Shown here: positions 7,113 through 17,211 of the stretch, one piece after another
Position numbering within the stretch: position 1 is the stretch's first letter
Layout: each line of letters opens with the position of its first letter
Assembly (NCBI GenBank): GCA_025964575.1
Contig: JAOPYO010000057.1
Location: 1-64,000, forward strand
DNA length: 64,000 nucleotides
Direction of reading: 5' to 3'
Source of the DNA: Actinomycetes bacterium
Lineage (GTDB): Bacteria > Actinomycetota > Actinomycetes > Streptosporangiales > Streptosporangiaceae
The notes under the pieces: model-generated
The model's database searches: none
What the model was told of the DNA's origin: nothing
Seen by the model: only the letters and a program-made list of their open reading frames with translations
Position numbers and translations under genes: made by a program

Positions 7113-9380
7113 GTGAACCGGGTGGAACTGCCGATCACGGGGATGACCTGCGCTTCCTGCGCGGCCCGGATCGAGCGCAAGCTCAATAAGATGGACGGCG
7201 TCGAGGCGACCGTCAACTACGCCACCGAGTCGGCCTCGGTGTCCTATGACTCTGGCACGGTGACCCCCGAGGATCTCGTCGCCACGGTCGAGGCGACCGG
7301 TTACGGCGCGTCCCTGCCGGTCGAGGAGACGGTCGAGGAGACGGACCCGACCCGGCCGCTCCGGACCCGGCTGATCGGGGCGGCGGTGCTGTCACTGCCG
7401 GTCGTGCTGTTGTCCATGATCCCGGCACTGCAGTTCGACCATTGGCAGTGGCTCTCGCTCCAGCTGGCCACTCCGGTGGTCTTCTGGGCGGGCTGGCCGT
7501 TCCACCGCGCCACCTGGCTCAACCTGAAGCATGCCACCGCCACCATGGACACCCTCATCTCCGTGGGGACCCTGGCCGCCTGGGGCTGGTCGGTGGTCGC
7601 GCTGTTCTTCGGGCACGCCGGCATGACCGGCATGCGGATGGGCTTCGACCTGGTTCCGAGCAGGTCGTCGGGGCTGGACCACATCTACTTCGAGGTCGCC
7701 TCCGTCGTTGTCACCTTCATCCTGGCTGGCCGCTACTTCGAGGCCCGGGCCAAGCGGAGCGCCGGAAACGCGTTGAAGGCACTGCTGGAACTGGGCGCCA
7801 AGGAGGTCTCGCTCCTCGACCCCGAGGGCCGGGAGAGGCGAGTCCCGGCCGACCGGCTCCAGCCCGGTGACCGGTTCGTCGTCCGGCCGGGGGAGAAGAT
7901 CGCCACCGACGGTGTGGTCGAGGAGGGCTTGTCGGCGGTCGACCAGTCCCTGCTCACCGGCGAGTCCGTGCCGGTGGAGAAGAGGCCCGGCGACGACGTC
8001 GTCGGAGCCACGGTCAACGTCGGCGGGCGGCTGGTCGTCAAGGCCACCAAGGTCGGCGCGGACACCGCCCTCGCCCAGATCGCCCGGCTGGTCACCGACG
8101 CCCAGACGGGGAAGGCACCGGTGCAGCGGCTGGCCGACCGGATCGCCGCGGTGTTCGTGCCCGTGGTTCTCGTCCTGGCGGTGGCGACGCTCGGCTTCTG
8201 GCTGGGCTCGGGAGAGTCGGCGGCGTTCGCCTTCACCGCGGCGGTGGCCGTGCTGATCATCGCCTGCCCGTGCGCGCTGGGCCTGGCCACGCCCACGGCG
8301 CTGCTGGTCGGCACGGGCCGCGGAGCCCAACTCGGGCTGCTCATCAAGGGCCCGGAGATCCTGGAGTCCACCCGCAAGGTCGACACCATCGTGCTCGACA
8401 AGACCGGCACCGTGACGACAGGGCGGATGGTCCTGGTGGATCTGGTGGTGGCCGACGGAGTGGATCGTGCGGAGGCGCTGCGGCTGGTCGGCGGGCTGGA
8501 GCACGCCTCCGAGCACCCGGTGGCGAGGGCCATCGCCGCTGCCGCGCTTCGCGAAGGGGAACCGCCGACTCCCGAGAACTTCACCAACCGGGAAGGCCTC
8601 GGCGTGGAGGGGGTCGTCGAGGGCCACGCCGTGGTCGCCGGCCGGCCCGCCCTGCTCGCCGACTGGTCCCTGCGCCTTCCCGAATCTCTGGACGAGGCGA
8701 GGAAGGCGGCGGAGACCTCAGGCCGTACGGCCATCGCGGCCGGCTGGGACGGTGCTGCGCGCGCCGTCTTCGTGGTGGCCGACACTCCCAAGGACACCTC
8801 GGCCGAGGCGATCCGGAGCCTCAAGGAACTGGGGTTGCGGCCCGTACTGCTGACCGGGGACAACGAGGCCACGGCCCGTGCGGTGGCGGCACAGGTCGGC
8901 ATCGACGAGGTGATCGCGGAGGTGCTGCCCGCCGAGAAGGCCTCGGTCGTCAAGCGGTTGCAGGACGAGGGCCGGGTCGTGGCGATGGTCGGTGATGGTG
9001 TGAACGACGCTCCGGCGTTGGCCCAGGCCGACCTCGGGCTGGCCATCGGCACCGGGACCGACGTGGCGATCGAGGCGTCCGACCTGACCCTGGTCTCCGG
9101 GGATCTGCGCGCCGCGGTGGACGCGATCCTGCTGTCCCGCCGTACGCTTCGTACGATCAAGCAGAACCTGGCCTGGGCGTTCGGCTACAACCTGGCCGCC
9201 CTGCCGCTGGCGGCGGCGGGCCTGCTCAACCCGCTGATCGCGAGTGCGGCGATGGCCTTCTCCAGCGTGTCGGTCGTCGTCAACGCGCTGCGGTTGCGCC
9301 GCTTCCAGATCCACCGCGAGCGGACGGCGGGCTCTGTCGAAGCCCCCACCGAGCCCGCACGCCACCCCGTCAGGGTCTGA
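7113..9380 (+). CDS. copA: copper-translocating P-type ATPase
   Basis: A 755-residue P1B-type ATPase that exports copper(I) across the cytoplasmic membrane. It has an N-terminal HMA domain with GMTCASC (residues 10-16), membrane helices, the actuator TGES at about 282, the transport-site CPC at about 385-387, the phosphorylation motif DKTGT at about 429, an SEHPVARAI nucleotide-binding motif and the hinge GDGVNDAP. The CPC sequence marks copper(I) specificity. GTG 7113 has GGAGG 7 bases upstream; the frame is open from 7050 but that part has no similarity to the family. It follows copZ with a 124-base gap and is probably under the same CsoR control. Confidence 0.95.
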   Translation: MNRVELPITGMTCASCAARIERKLNKMDGVEATVNYATESASVSYDSGTVTPEDLVATVEATGYGASLPVEETVEETDPTRPLRTRLIGAAVLSLPVVLLSMIPALQFDHWQWLSLQLATPVVFWAGWPFHRATWLNLKHATATMDTLISVGTLAAWGWSVVALFFGHAGMTGMRMGFDLVPSRSSGLDHIYFEVASVVVTFILAGRYFEARAKRSAGNALKALLELGAKEVSLLDPEGRERRVPADRLQPGDRFVVRPGEKIATDGVVEEGLSAVDQSLLTGESVPVEKRPGDDVVGATVNVGGRLVVKATKVGADTALAQIARLVTDAQTGKAPVQRLADRIAAVFVPVVLVLAVATLGFWLGSGESAAFAFTAAVAVLIIACPCALGLATPTALLVGTGRGAQLGLLIKGPEILESTRKVDTIVLDKTGTVTTGRMVLVDLVVADGVDRAEALRLVGGLEHASEHPVARAIAAAALREGEPPTPENFTNREGLGVEGVVEGHAVVAGRPALLADWSLRLPESLDEARKAAETSGRTAIAAGWDGAARAVFVVADTPKDTSAEAIRSLKELGLRPVLLTGDNEATARAVAAQVGIDEVIAEVLPAEKASVVKRLQDEGRVVAMVGDGVNDAPALAQADLGLAIGTGTDVAIEASDLTLVSGDLRAAVDAILLSRRTLRTIKQNLAWAFGYNLAALPLAAAGLLNPLIASAAMAFSSVSVVVNALRLRRFQIHRERTAGSVEAPTEPARHPVRV

Positions 9381-9392
9381 GCCTCTCGCCGG

Positions 9393-9444
9393 TCTTGATG
9401 TGAGCCACCTGTCGACGAAACTCGAAGGGTGGCTCACATCAAGA
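9393..9444. terminator. bidirectional hairpin terminator between copA and the phosphatase gene
   Basis: A perfect 17-base stem (9393-9409 paired with 9428-9444) around an 18-base loop. It lies between two convergent genes and its right arm contains the stop codon of the phosphatase gene. It would stop transcription from both sides. There is no U-tract, as is common in actinomycetes. Confidence 0.75.
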
Positions 9445-10047
9445 TCGGCGCGCGGGTTGCAGGGGTGCGACGTTCCAGGAGGTGATCACCGGGTGGCCGT
9501 GTTCGGTGCCCAGGGTCGACATGGTCCCCGTGCCCAGGGCGAACAGCCGTCCGCAGTCGGGTCCCAGGCCCAGCCATCGGGCGGTGAGGATCCGCAGGAC
9601 ATGACCGTGGGCGACCAGCGCCACGTCCCCCTGCGCCAGCAGCGGGCGGACCCGGTCCAGCACCGCGTCGACCCGTTTGCCGACCTGCTCCACGGTCTCG
9701 CCCGGATGCGAGGCGTCACCCGGGATGACCCCGTCCCGCCAGAGATAGAACCCGGGCCGCTCTTTGCGGATCTCGGCCGAGGTCAGGCCCTCATAGCCGC
9801 CGTAGTCCCACTCCCACAGGTCCGGGTCGGGCTCGGCTGAGCCGAGCCCCGCCAGCTCCGCGGTGCGCCGGGCGCGGAGTGCCGGGCTGGTGAAGGCACG
9901 CACGATGGTGCGGGCGGCGACCAGGGAGGCCACCGCACGGGCCTGCTCCTCGCCGCGGGCGGTCAGTGGCACGTCGGTAAGGCCGGTGTGGCGGCCATCC
10001 CGGCTCCACTCGGTCTCGCCGTGTCGCAGGACGATCAATTCACCCAT
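9439..10047 (-). CDS. histidine phosphatase family protein
   Basis: A 202-residue phosphoglycerate-mutase-like phosphatase. The catalytic LRHGETEWS motif is at residues 6-14, and the second conserved histidine is in VALVAHGHVLR. The WEWDYGGYEGLTSAEI segment supplies the acidic residue. Such small proteins act on phosphosugars or nucleotides; some are phosphoserine or alpha-ribazole phosphatases. ATG 10047 starts right before the conserved strand; the open frame upstream is Pro/Arg-rich without similarity. It stands alone between two hairpins. Confidence 0.9.
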   Translation of the reverse strand: MGELIVLRHGETEWSRDGRHTGLTDVPLTARGEEQARAVASLVAARTIVRAFTSPALRARRTAELAGLGSAEPDPDLWEWDYGGYEGLTSAEIRKERPGFYLWRDGVIPGDASHPGETVEQVGKRVDAVLDRVRPLLAQGDVALVAHGHVLRILTARWLGLGPDCGRLFALGTGTMSTLGTEHGHPVITSWNVAPLQPARRS

Positions 10048-10071
10048 GAGGATCACCTTACGGCCTCGACG

Positions 10072-10118
10072 ACAGCGCCCCGAAGGTGGAGGGCATGGGT
10101 CCACCTGCGGGGCGCTGT
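10072..10118 (-). terminator. hairpin terminator downstream of ald
   Basis: ACAGCGCCCC pairs with GGGGCGCTGT, continued by one G-C pair, an A-G mismatch and a 7-base inner stem AGGTGGA/TCCACCT. It follows the ald stop at 10146 on the minus strand and precedes the phosphatase start, so it should separate the two transcripts. Confidence 0.65.
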
Positions 10119-10145
10119 TCGCGCGGAGGCTCGATCAGGAGAACA

Positions 10146-11261
10146 TCAGGAGAGCAGGGACTCCACCGAGACGTACTCCAGGCCGTGGGCCTCGGCGACG
10201 TGGCCGTAGGTCAGCTTGCCGTCATGGGTGTTCAGGCCCAGCGCCAGCGCGGCGTCGTCGCGCAGCGCCTGCTGCCAGCCCTTGTTCGCGATGGCCAGGG
10301 CGTACGGGAGCGTCACGTTGGTGAGGGCGTACGTCGAGGTGTTCGGCACCGAGCCGGGCATGTTCGCGACGCAGTAGAACACCGACTCGTGCACCTTGTA
10401 GGTCGGGTCGGCGTGCGTGGTCGGATGGGAGTCCTCGAAGCAACCGCCCTGGTCGATGGCGATGTCCACCAGCACCGAGCCCGCCTTCATCCGGGAGACC
10501 AGTTCGTTGGAGACCAGGGTCGGGGCCTTGGCCCCCGGGATCAGCACGGCGCCGATCACCAGGTCCGCGCCGAGCACGGCCTGCTCGATGGCGTAGGTGT
10601 TGGAGACCAGGGTCTTCAGCCGGCCCTGGTAGATGGCGTCGATGTAACGCAGCCGGTCGACGCTGACGTCCAGGATCGTGACGTCCGCGCCCATGCCAAC
10701 GGCGATCTGGGCGGCATTGAGGCCGGAGACTCCGCCGCCGATGACCACCACCCGAGCTGGGGCCACGCCGGGCACGCCGCCGGGGAGCACGCCACGGCCG
10801 CCGTTGAAGCGCATCAGGTTGTACGCCCCCACCTGCGGGGCGAGCCGGCCGGCCACCTCGGACATCGGGGCCAGCAGCGGCAGCGAGCGGTTCGGGAGCT
10901 GTACGGTCTCGTACGCGATCGCGGTCATGCCCGACTCGAGCAGCGCGTCGGTGCAGGGGCGGGACGCGGCCAGATGCAGATAGGTGAAGAGGGTCTGATC
11001 CCGGCGCATCCGGTGGTATTCGTCCGCGACGGGCTCCTTGACCTTGAGGATCAGGTCGCCCTCGGCCCAGACGTCATCGGCGTTGTCCAGGATCTTGGCG
11101 CCGGCGGAGATGTACTCCTCGTCCGGGATGGAGGAGCCCAGGCCCGCGCCACGCTCGACGAACACATCATGTTCGTGCCGGGCGAGCTCGTGCACACCCG
11201 CGGGAGTGATCGCCACCCGGTACTCGTGGTTCTTAATCTCGCGCGGAACGCCGACCTTCAC
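10146..11261 (-). CDS. ald: alanine dehydrogenase
   Basis: At 371 residues this has the standard length of NAD-dependent alanine dehydrogenase, which interconverts alanine and pyruvate plus ammonia. Visible marks are VGVPREIKNHEYRVAITP at the N-terminus, the catalytic lysine region LILKVKEPVADE, the catalytic histidine in LFTYLHLAASR, and the nucleotide-binding VVVIGGGVSGLNAAQIA. GTG 11261 has GGAGG 5 bases upstream. In actinomycetes ald is often induced by alanine or low oxygen through an Lrp-type activator. A dyad at 11319-11337 lies 58 bases upstream and may be an operator. Confidence 0.95.
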   Translation of the reverse strand: MKVGVPREIKNHEYRVAITPAGVHELARHEHDVFVERGAGLGSSIPDEEYISAGAKILDNADDVWAEGDLILKVKEPVADEYHRMRRDQTLFTYLHLAASRPCTDALLESGMTAIAYETVQLPNRSLPLLAPMSEVAGRLAPQVGAYNLMRFNGGRGVLPGGVPGVAPARVVVIGGGVSGLNAAQIAVGMGADVTILDVSVDRLRYIDAIYQGRLKTLVSNTYAIEQAVLGADLVIGAVLIPGAKAPTLVSNELVSRMKAGSVLVDIAIDQGGCFEDSHPTTHADPTYKVHESVFYCVANMPGSVPNTSTYALTNVTLPYALAIANKGWQQALRDDAALALGLNTHDGKLTYGHVAEAHGLEYVSVESLLS

Positions 11262-11318
11262 GTAATCCTCCACAAACTGGGCCGGTTGGACGGGCCTCCG
11301 GCCGGGAGTAAGGCTTGA

Positions 11319-11337
11319 ACTCTGTCTTAACCAGAGT
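11319..11337. promoter_or_regulatory. candidate operator upstream of ald
   Basis: ACTCTG and CAGAGT form an inverted repeat with a 7-base spacer, 58 bases before the ald start. The size suits an Lrp/AsnC-type dimer, the class known to control ald in actinobacteria. Assignment is inference. Confidence 0.35.
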
Positions 11338-11454
11338 GCGGTCCCGGCCACGGGCTTGCCCACGTGCAGGCTGTATGTGTCTGTGGTGAGTTGCTGACAT
11401 CGTGTAAGGACAGGTCACGATGCATGGCATCACGGAAGGTGGCGACTCCGTCGC

Positions 11455-12252
11455 TCAGTGCTTGCGGGCGATCCCGCCGAACATCAGCTTGTGGCCGACG
11501 GTGAGCTCGTCCGGCACCGCGTCCTCCGGCCGCCACAGCGGGAGCGCCACCACTCCCGGCTCGAGAAGCTCGAACCCGTCGAAGTAGGCGGTGATCTCCT
11601 CCGGAGTGCGGAACCGGCCGGTGCCGAGCAACGCCAGATACTTCTTCTCGGCGTCGCGGGCGTCCTGGCTGGAGTCGCAGAAGTGGGTGACGAAGAGGTA
11701 GCTGCCCGAGGGCACGGCGCTCATGTAGGCGTCGACGATGCCCTGCGGGTCCTCCTCGTCGTGCAGGTGGTGGAGGATGCCCACGAGCATGATCGCCACG
11801 GGCTGGTCGAAGTCGATGAACTTCCGCACCTCGGGATCGTCCAGCACGCTCCGCGGGTCGCGCAGGTCGGCGGTGACGACCGTGGTGCGATCGTTCTCGG
11901 CTAGCAGAGCCCGGCCGTGGGCCAGGACGATCGGATCGTTGTCGACGTAGACGACGCGGGATTCCGGGGCGTGCTCCTGGGCGACGTGATGGGTGTTCTG
12001 CACGGTGGGGAGGCCGGAGCCGAGGTCCAGGAACTGCCGGATGCCCTGATCGGTCAGGAAACGGACTCCGCGACCGAGGATCTCGCGGTTGTAGGCCGCC
12101 ACGTCATAGATCTCGGGTACGACCTTGACGATCTCGGAAACGAAGGCGCGGTCGACCTCGAAGTTGTCCTTGCCGTGCAGGACGACGTCGTAGGCCCGGG
12201 CGATGCTGGGCTTACTGACATCGATCCCCTGAGGTGCCCATTCTTTGGCCAT
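11455..12252 (-). CDS. SAM-dependent methyltransferase (Methyltransf_19/DUF574 type)
   Basis: A 265-residue protein of the group abundant in Streptomyces and Streptosporangiaceae. The N-terminal GIDVSKPSIARAYDVVLHGKDNFEVD is diagnostic. The SAM site is FLDLGSGLPTVQNTH, with VVYVDNDPIVLAHGRALL as the acidic second strand. The substrate is unknown; no natural-product cluster surrounds it. GAAGGG lies 7 bases before ATG 12252. It is separate from ald (193-base gap) and from allantoicase (ends 12359 on the same strand, downstream of a different promoter). Confidence 0.9.
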   Translation of the reverse strand: MAKEWAPQGIDVSKPSIARAYDVVLHGKDNFEVDRAFVSEIVKVVPEIYDVAAYNREILGRGVRFLTDQGIRQFLDLGSGLPTVQNTHHVAQEHAPESRVVYVDNDPIVLAHGRALLAENDRTTVVTADLRDPRSVLDDPEVRKFIDFDQPVAIMLVGILHHLHDEEDPQGIVDAYMSAVPSGSYLFVTHFCDSSQDARDAEKKYLALLGTGRFRTPEEITAYFDGFELLEPGVVALPLWRPEDAVPDELTVGHKLMFGGIARKH

Positions 12253-12358
12253 CGTGCGCCCTTCGGTCGGCCACAAGGGCCCCGTAAGCCCCTATTTACT
12301 TGACTTTCATCGTATAAGCGAGGTCGGGTGGCTGTCTGCGCTTCCTTGATCTCTTTCG

Positions 12359-13390
12359 TTAGAAGTTCACGGCATCCACATAGCGCTGCCGCAGTGCCGC
12401 CGCCCCGTCCGGGGTGAGATCGCCGTAGAGCCGCAGGCGGGCCATGCCGCCGTCGGGATAGACGTCCATCCGGACATGTGAGGCGGGCCGATCGGTCCGC
12501 AGCGGGAAGCGGTGCCGGGTGTCGGGCTGGAGCCTGGTGCGAGGGAGCAGCTCGAACCAGGCGTCCTGATCATCGGAGGACGCACCCGGTCGGAGACCGC
12601 TCAGGGCGGCCGCTCCCGGCGCGTTCCCGCGGAAGTGCGTCGTGTCCAGCTCTGCCAGCCGTACGACTCCGGGAGCGGCGAGCTGTACCGTCACCCAGTC
12701 GTTGGACTCCTCCCAGCGCTCGGTGAACCTGCGCCGGGAGGTCTCCCAGCCGTCGCCCATCACCTGGGCCAGACCAGGGGAGATGAGGTTGTTGGGGGTG
12801 GAATAGAACATGTTGGAACAGGCCGTGACCAGTCCGCCGTGCTCCAGCGCGGCCAGGTCGAGCGGCAGCCCGGTCAGCAGGCGCGGATCGGGCACGACCT
12901 CGCCGTGGACCCGCACCCGCGCCACCCCGCCGTCCGGGAAGATGTTCAACCGCACGTGGGTGAACCTGCGGTCCACGGACACGGCGAGCACATGCGCGGT
13001 GTCGCCCCCGAGCGGGCTCTTCGGCACGATCTCCACCCACTCCGCCGCCGTCAGCTCCTCGGGTGAGGGATATCCTTCGGCGGCGCACGCGTCCACCGAT
13101 GCATAGGTCGGGTAGTTGCCCGTGAAATGCGCGGTGTCCACGACCACTGCCCGGATCACGCCGGGCAGGCCGAGCCGTACGATCGCCCAGTCGTGGCCCG
13201 GCTCGCGCCGCCGGCGGGTCTCCCAGCCGTCGTAGAGCTGGCCCTTGTGGCCGAAGGTGTGCGCCTGGAACAGCGACGGCCCGGCCTTGACGAGGTTCTC
13301 CTTCTCGGCGAAGAACTCGTCGTTGGCCGCCACCACCGAGCCGCCGAAGGTGCGGACCGCCAGATCCGGCAGCCGCGTGAAGTCGGTCAT
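12359..13390 (-). CDS. alc: allantoicase
   Basis: A 343-residue enzyme that hydrolyses allantoate to ureidoglycolate and urea. Two homologous jelly-roll-like halves are visible: each has a [16 protein letters not shown]-type segment and a repeat of [19 protein letters not shown] / [19 protein letters not shown]. The N-terminus [29 protein letters not shown] is typical. Its start overlaps the allantoinase stop as ATGA, so it is the last gene of the glycerate kinase-allantoinase-allantoicase unit. It provides the ureidoglycolate that leads to glyoxylate. Confidence 0.94.
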   Translation of the reverse strand: MTDFTRLPDLAVRTFGGSVVAANDEFFAEKENLVKAGPSLFQAHTFGHKGQLYDGWETRRRREPGHDWAIVRLGLPGVIRAVVVDTAHFTGNYPTYASVDACAAEGYPSPEELTAAEWVEIVPKSPLGGDTAHVLAVSVDRRFTHVRLNIFPDGGVARVRVHGEVVPDPRLLTGLPLDLAALEHGGLVTACSNMFYSTPNNLISPGLAQVMGDGWETSRRRFTERWEESNDWVTVQLAAPGVVRLAELDTTHFRGNAPGAAALSGLRPGASSDDQDAWFELLPRTRLQPDTRHRFPLRTDRPASHVRMDVYPDGGMARLRLYGDLTPDGAAALRQRYVDAVNF

Positions 13391-14697
13391 GCGTTCCCCC
13401 TCGAAAGAAAACCGCCGCGCGGCGCGTCGGTGACCGCGACCCCGCGCAGCCATGTGGTCCGTACGACTCCGGTGAGTTCCCGGCCGGCGTACGGGGTCAC
13501 CGGGTGCTTGTGATGCAGGGCGGAGGGGTCGACGACGAAGGTCTCGGAGTCGGCGAAGGCCACCAGATCCGCGTCATATCCGGCCTCCAGCCGGCCCTTG
13601 TGCTCGAGCCCCACGAGCGAGGCCGGGCCGTACGCCATCCAGCGCACCACGTCGCTCAGTGCGAAGCCGCGCGAACGGGCGGCCGTCCAGACGACGGGCA
13701 GCCCGAGCTGGACCGAGGAGATCCCGCCCCAGGCGGTGGCGAAGTCGCCCTTCTTCAGTTCCGGCGTGCAGGGGGAGTGGTCGGATACCACGCAGCGGAG
13801 CACCCCATCCGCGAGTCCCCGCCAGAGGGCGTCCTGGTTGACCCCGTCCCGGATCGGCGGACAGCACTTGTACGCGGTGGCGAAGGCATCGGGCACCTCG
13901 TCCGCGGACAGCGTCAGATAGTGCGGGCAGGTCTCGGCGGTGATGCGCACCCCGTCCGACTGCGCGGCCGCCAGCGTGGGCAGCGCCTCGCTCGCGGACA
14001 GATGGACGACGTGCACCCGGCAGCCGGTCTCCCGCGCCCCCGCGATCAGCTGGGAGATCGCGCCCAGCTCGGCCCCCGCCGGCCGGGAGGCGAGGAAGGC
14101 GCCGAAGTCGCCTGACGCGGGTTCGGTCAGCGACTCCGGGTCCTCCGCGTGCACGATCAGGAGTCCGTCGAAGGCGGCGATCTCCGCCATCGCGACGAGG
14201 ATCTCGGAGAAGGACAGTGCGGGGAACTCGTCCACTCCCGAGGGGGAGGTGAAGCACTTGAAGCCGAACACCCCGGCCTCATGGAGGGGGCGCAGCGAAC
14301 CCAGATTGGCCGGGATCGCACCACCCCAGAAGCCGGTGTCGACCGAGCACTGCCCGGCCGCGGCCTTACGTTTGAGCTCCAGCGCGTCGAGGTCGACCGT
14401 CGGCGGGATCGCGTTCAGCGGCATGTCGACGATGGTGGTGACACCGCCCGCGGCCGCCGCCCGGGTCGCCGTAGCGTAGCCCTCCCATTCGGTGCGGCCC
14501 GGCTCGTTGACGTGCACATGGCTGTCCACCAGCCCTGGCAGCAGGGTGACCTGGCCCAGGTCGACCTCGTCGGCGGTCTCCAGAACCGCGTCGTACGGTT
14601 CCAGCGCGGCGATCCGGCCTTCTCTCACACACACCGCGAGGGGACGTTCGCCGTCGGGAGTGACGGCGCGAAGGGACCGGACGACCAGGTCGTGCAT
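13387..14697 (-). CDS. allB: allantoinase
   Basis: A 436-residue dihydroorotase-like amidohydrolase that opens the allantoin ring to allantoate. Metal ligands are in [17 protein letters not shown] (HxH), the carboxylated-lysine segment [15 protein letters not shown], the histidines of [10 protein letters not shown] and [11 protein letters not shown], and the aspartate in [14 protein letters not shown] lies 6 bases before ATG 14697. It overlaps allantoicase by ATGA downstream and lies 18 bases after the glycerate kinase stop, so the three genes form an operon. Confidence 0.95.
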   Translation of the reverse strand: MHDLVVRSLRAVTPDGERPLAVCVREGRIAALEPYDAVLETADEVDLGQVTLLPGLVDSHVHVNEPGRTEWEGYATATRAAAAGGVTTIVDMPLNAIPPTVDLDALELKRKAAAGQCSVDTGFWGGAIPANLGSLRPLHEAGVFGFKCFTSPSGVDEFPALSFSEILVAMAEIAAFDGLLIVHAEDPESLTEPASGDFGAFLASRPAGAELGAISQLIAGARETGCRVHVVHLSASEALPTLAAAQSDGVRITAETCPHYLTLSADEVPDAFATAYKCCPPIRDGVNQDALWRGLADGVLRCVVSDHSPCTPELKKGDFATAWGGISSVQLGLPVVWTAARSRGFALSDVVRWMAYGPASLVGLEHKGRLEAGYDADLVAFADSETFVVDPSALHHKHPVTPYAGRELTGVVRTTWLRGVAVTDAPRGGFLSRGNA

Positions 14698-14715
14698 GCA
14701 TTACCTCCAAAGGGA

Positions 14716-15861
14716 TTACCGGGGGAGCCACTCGTCGGCGATGGCCACGGTGAGCTGTTCGAGGAGCGGTCCTGCGTGCCGCATGCAACGCGCCACATCG
14801 GGTTCGATGTCGGTCAGCGTGTAGGCCGCCTGGATGCGGGTCCGGCGGAGCTGCTCACCGGTGAGACTGCGCCGACCGGCCACCGCGACCACCGGGACCC
14901 CTGCCCGGGCCGCAGCGCGGGCCACCCCGATCGGCGCCTTGCCGCGCAGCGTCTGGGAGTCCAGAGAACCTTCACCCGTGATGACCAGCCGCGCGCCCTG
15001 GGCCTTCTCGGCGAAGCCGAGCAGCTCGAGCAGATAGGAGATGCCGGGCTCGACCTGGGCGCCGAGGAACGCCAGTGCGGCGAACCCCGCCCCGCCCGCG
15101 GCCCCCGCACCGGCCTTGTCCCGGACGGCCCGGCGGGAGGCGGCCTCGGCCAGATCGGCCCAGCGACGCAGGCCCGCCTCCAGGATCCGGACGTCCTCAC
15201 GGGCGGCCCCTTTCTGCGGGCCGTAGACCGCGGCGGCACCGTCCCGGCCGAGCAGCGGGTTGTCCACGTCACCGGCCACGATCACCTGGACCGTGGACAG
15301 ATCCAGCAGGCCACGCAGATCGAGGGCGTGCAGCCCCCGCAGCGCGGCCCCGCCCGGGGGCAGCGGCTTGCCGGCGGCGTCGAGCAGCCGCCCGCCGAGG
15401 GCCTGGACGATGCCCGCCCCGCCATCGGTGCAGGCACTTCCGCCGAGGCCGAGCACGATGCGCCGCGCGCCCAGCCGTGCCGCCTCGGCGATGAGCTGAC
15501 CGGTGCCGAGACTGGTGGCGCCGAGCGGGTGGAACCGCCCATCGGGCAGCCGCCGCAGCCCGGACGCCTCGGCCAGCTCGACGACCGCCGTGCCGTGCGC
15601 CACGGCCATGGACGCCATGACCGGCCGGCCGATGGGGCCGCAGACCTCCATCTCGACGCGCTTCCACCCGGCCGAGATGGCCGCCTCGACGGTGCCGTCA
15701 CCGCCGTCGGCCACGGGCAGGAGCACGACCGGCACCTCGGGCCGGGAGCGCCGCAGCCCGGCGGCGACGTGCCGGGCGACCTCCGGGGCCGTCAGTGAAC
15801 CTTTGAACTTATCGGGGCACACCAGGACATGTCCGTCGGGGGAGACCTCGGGTGTGGACAC
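14716..15861 (-). CDS. glycerate kinase
   Basis: A 381-residue type-I glycerate kinase (GlxK/GarK family) that phosphorylates glycerate with ATP to phosphoglycerate. It shows VLVCPDKFKGSLTAPEVA at the start, PVADGGDGTVEAA around residue 60, LGLGGSACTDGGAGIVQALG, and GEGSLDSQTLRGKAPIGVA. GTG 15861 is chosen over upstream ATGs because GAAAGG lies 7 bases before it. As first gene of the unit with allantoinase and allantoicase it links allantoin-derived glyoxylate to central metabolism, although the two enzymes between glyoxylate and glycerate are not in this window. Confidence 0.93.
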   Translation of the reverse strand: MSTPEVSPDGHVLVCPDKFKGSLTAPEVARHVAAGLRRSRPEVPVVLLPVADGGDGTVEAAISAGWKRVEMEVCGPIGRPVMASMAVAHGTAVVELAEASGLRRLPDGRFHPLGATSLGTGQLIAEAARLGARRIVLGLGGSACTDGGAGIVQALGGRLLDAAGKPLPPGGAALRGLHALDLRGLLDLSTVQVIVAGDVDNPLLGRDGAAAVYGPQKGAAREDVRILEAGLRRWADLAEAASRRAVRDKAGAGAAGGAGFAALAFLGAQVEPGISYLLELLGFAEKAQGARLVITGEGSLDSQTLRGKAPIGVARAAARAGVPVVAVAGRRSLTGEQLRRTRIQAAYTLTDIEPDVARCMRHAGPLLEQLTVAIADEWLPR

Positions 15862-16140
15862 TGCCGCGCCTTTCGCCAAGTGGTAGGGCTCTTCCCTCTG
15901 CATACGTCGGGACGGAACCATTTGACCACCCATTTTGGGTCAGCGGTTTTGCGCCGCGTGACCGGTGACCGCATCGTTGCCCCACGGCAGCGTCCGCGGA
16001 ATGCCCGTAGGTAACACCGAGCAGGCCCGGGATGCGGTCGAGCGGGCGCGAGTCCACCACGCCCCACCACCATTTCCGTCACCATCTCTGGCCAGGTTCG
16101 GGGGATGGACTGAGCTGTGATTGAGCACTGAGTTGGCGGG
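15862..16140. promoter_or_regulatory. promoter region of the glycerate kinase-allantoinase-allantoicase operon
   Basis: This 279-base non-coding stretch separates the ATP-grasp gene from glycerate kinase. The only structure seen is a short ACCCA/TGGGT dyad at 15928-15940, 67 bases before the kinase start, which could be an operator. Small frames here lack coding character. Confidence 0.3.
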
Positions 16141-17199
16141 TCACCACTTGAGCTGGCCGTTGGGCCTGTTGAAGACCGCCGCGTACAGGTCTTCGACGAT
16201 CTTCTCTTGCTCTGGTCCGGTCGCGCCGTAGTGATCGAGGCCTGGAGTGGCGTTGACCTCGAAGATGACGTAGTCCCCGGACGCGTCCCGGAGGTCGGAG
16301 CACGCGAGGTCCACACCGCAGAAACTCAGCCCCATGCATTTGGCCGCCTCGATGGCGAGATTCCTCCATCGCGGGGCGACGATGGCGGTCAGATCCTCGG
16401 CGCTGCCGCCCGCCGACATGTTGGAGATGTCGAGCAGCGTGACAATCTCACCGGGCTGCGGCACGTCGGTGATCTTCCTCTTGTCCTGTCGCAGCCGAGC
16501 CCGGACATGCTCATGGTGGAGATCCCATCGGATCTCCCTTCCCTTCTCCGCGAACTCCCTCTGTAGCTTGGCCAGTAGGTCTTCGATCGACGTGACTCCA
16601 TCTCCGGTGACGGACAGGGGCGTCCGCGAATAGGCGAAGATGAGTCGCCCGTCGAGGATGACTAGCCGGTAGTCCGGGAGAGAGACGACCTCTTCCACGA
16701 TCGCGATCTTGACCCGTTCCCTTGCATACTCATCAAGGATCCGGGAGATCTGCTCCTCGTCGTGACAGTGCCAGACGCCGAGGCCCCGTGCGCCGTCCCC
16801 CGGTTTGAGGTACACGGGGAGGCCCAGTTCGGCGTGCACGTACTCCAGTAGCCTGCTGGTGTCGGTCATGGCGTCGAAACCCTGGGCGGCGAGTCGGGGG
16901 CGGATCTGGTCGACCCACCAGGGCATGAGGAACGCCCGGCCTCGGGGGCAGGAGAATCCGGCCCGCTCAAGGAGGTATTTCGTATATGCCTTGTCGTTGG
17001 CCACCTCGTATGCCGCGGCGGAGTTCAACCCGACGTCGCCGCCCTTGGTGACGCGGATCGTCTCGTTCCTGTACTTGATCTTCGCCACGTGCCCGTACTC
17101 GGGCTCGACCTCGACGGATTCGACCTCGGTGAGCCGGCCCTGGCGAAAGAGCTTCAGCAGCTTCCGCGTCACGGAATGATAATGATCTTCACGGGTCAT
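16141..17199 (-). CDS. CphA/RimK-like ATP-grasp ligase
   Basis: A 352-residue ATP-grasp enzyme. The early part EVANDKAYTKYLLERAGFSCPRG resembles the cyanophycin synthetase and GshF entrance to the fold; ATP-binding follows with LPVYLKPGDGARGLGVW and the IVEEVVSLPDYRLVILDG strand. The C-terminal metal-binding part shows CGVDLACSDLR and YVIFEVNATPGLDHYG. Enzymes of this group join a carboxylate to an amine through an acyl-phosphate; the substrate is unknown. The first 90 residues have no clear match. It begins 12 bases after the STAND gene stop, so the two form one transcript. It does not belong to purine catabolism, whose genes flank it on both sides. Confidence 0.85.
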   Translation of the reverse strand: MTREDHYHSVTRKLLKLFRQGRLTEVESVEVEPEYGHVAKIKYRNETIRVTKGGDVGLNSAAAYEVANDKAYTKYLLERAGFSCPRGRAFLMPWWVDQIRPRLAAQGFDAMTDTSRLLEYVHAELGLPVYLKPGDGARGLGVWHCHDEEQISRILDEYARERVKIAIVEEVVSLPDYRLVILDGRLIFAYSRTPLSVTGDGVTSIEDLLAKLQREFAEKGREIRWDLHHEHVRARLRQDKRKITDVPQPGEIVTLLDISNMSAGGSAEDLTAIVAPRWRNLAIEAAKCMGLSFCGVDLACSDLRDASGDYVIFEVNATPGLDHYGATGPEQEKIVEDLYAAVFNRPNGQLKW

Positions 17200-17211
17200 C
17201 CCGTTCCACCT

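Noticed and set aside
15940-16128. 62-residue minus-strand frame between the ATP-grasp and glycerate kinase genes
   Set aside because: No start signal and no protein-like pattern; treated as promoter region.
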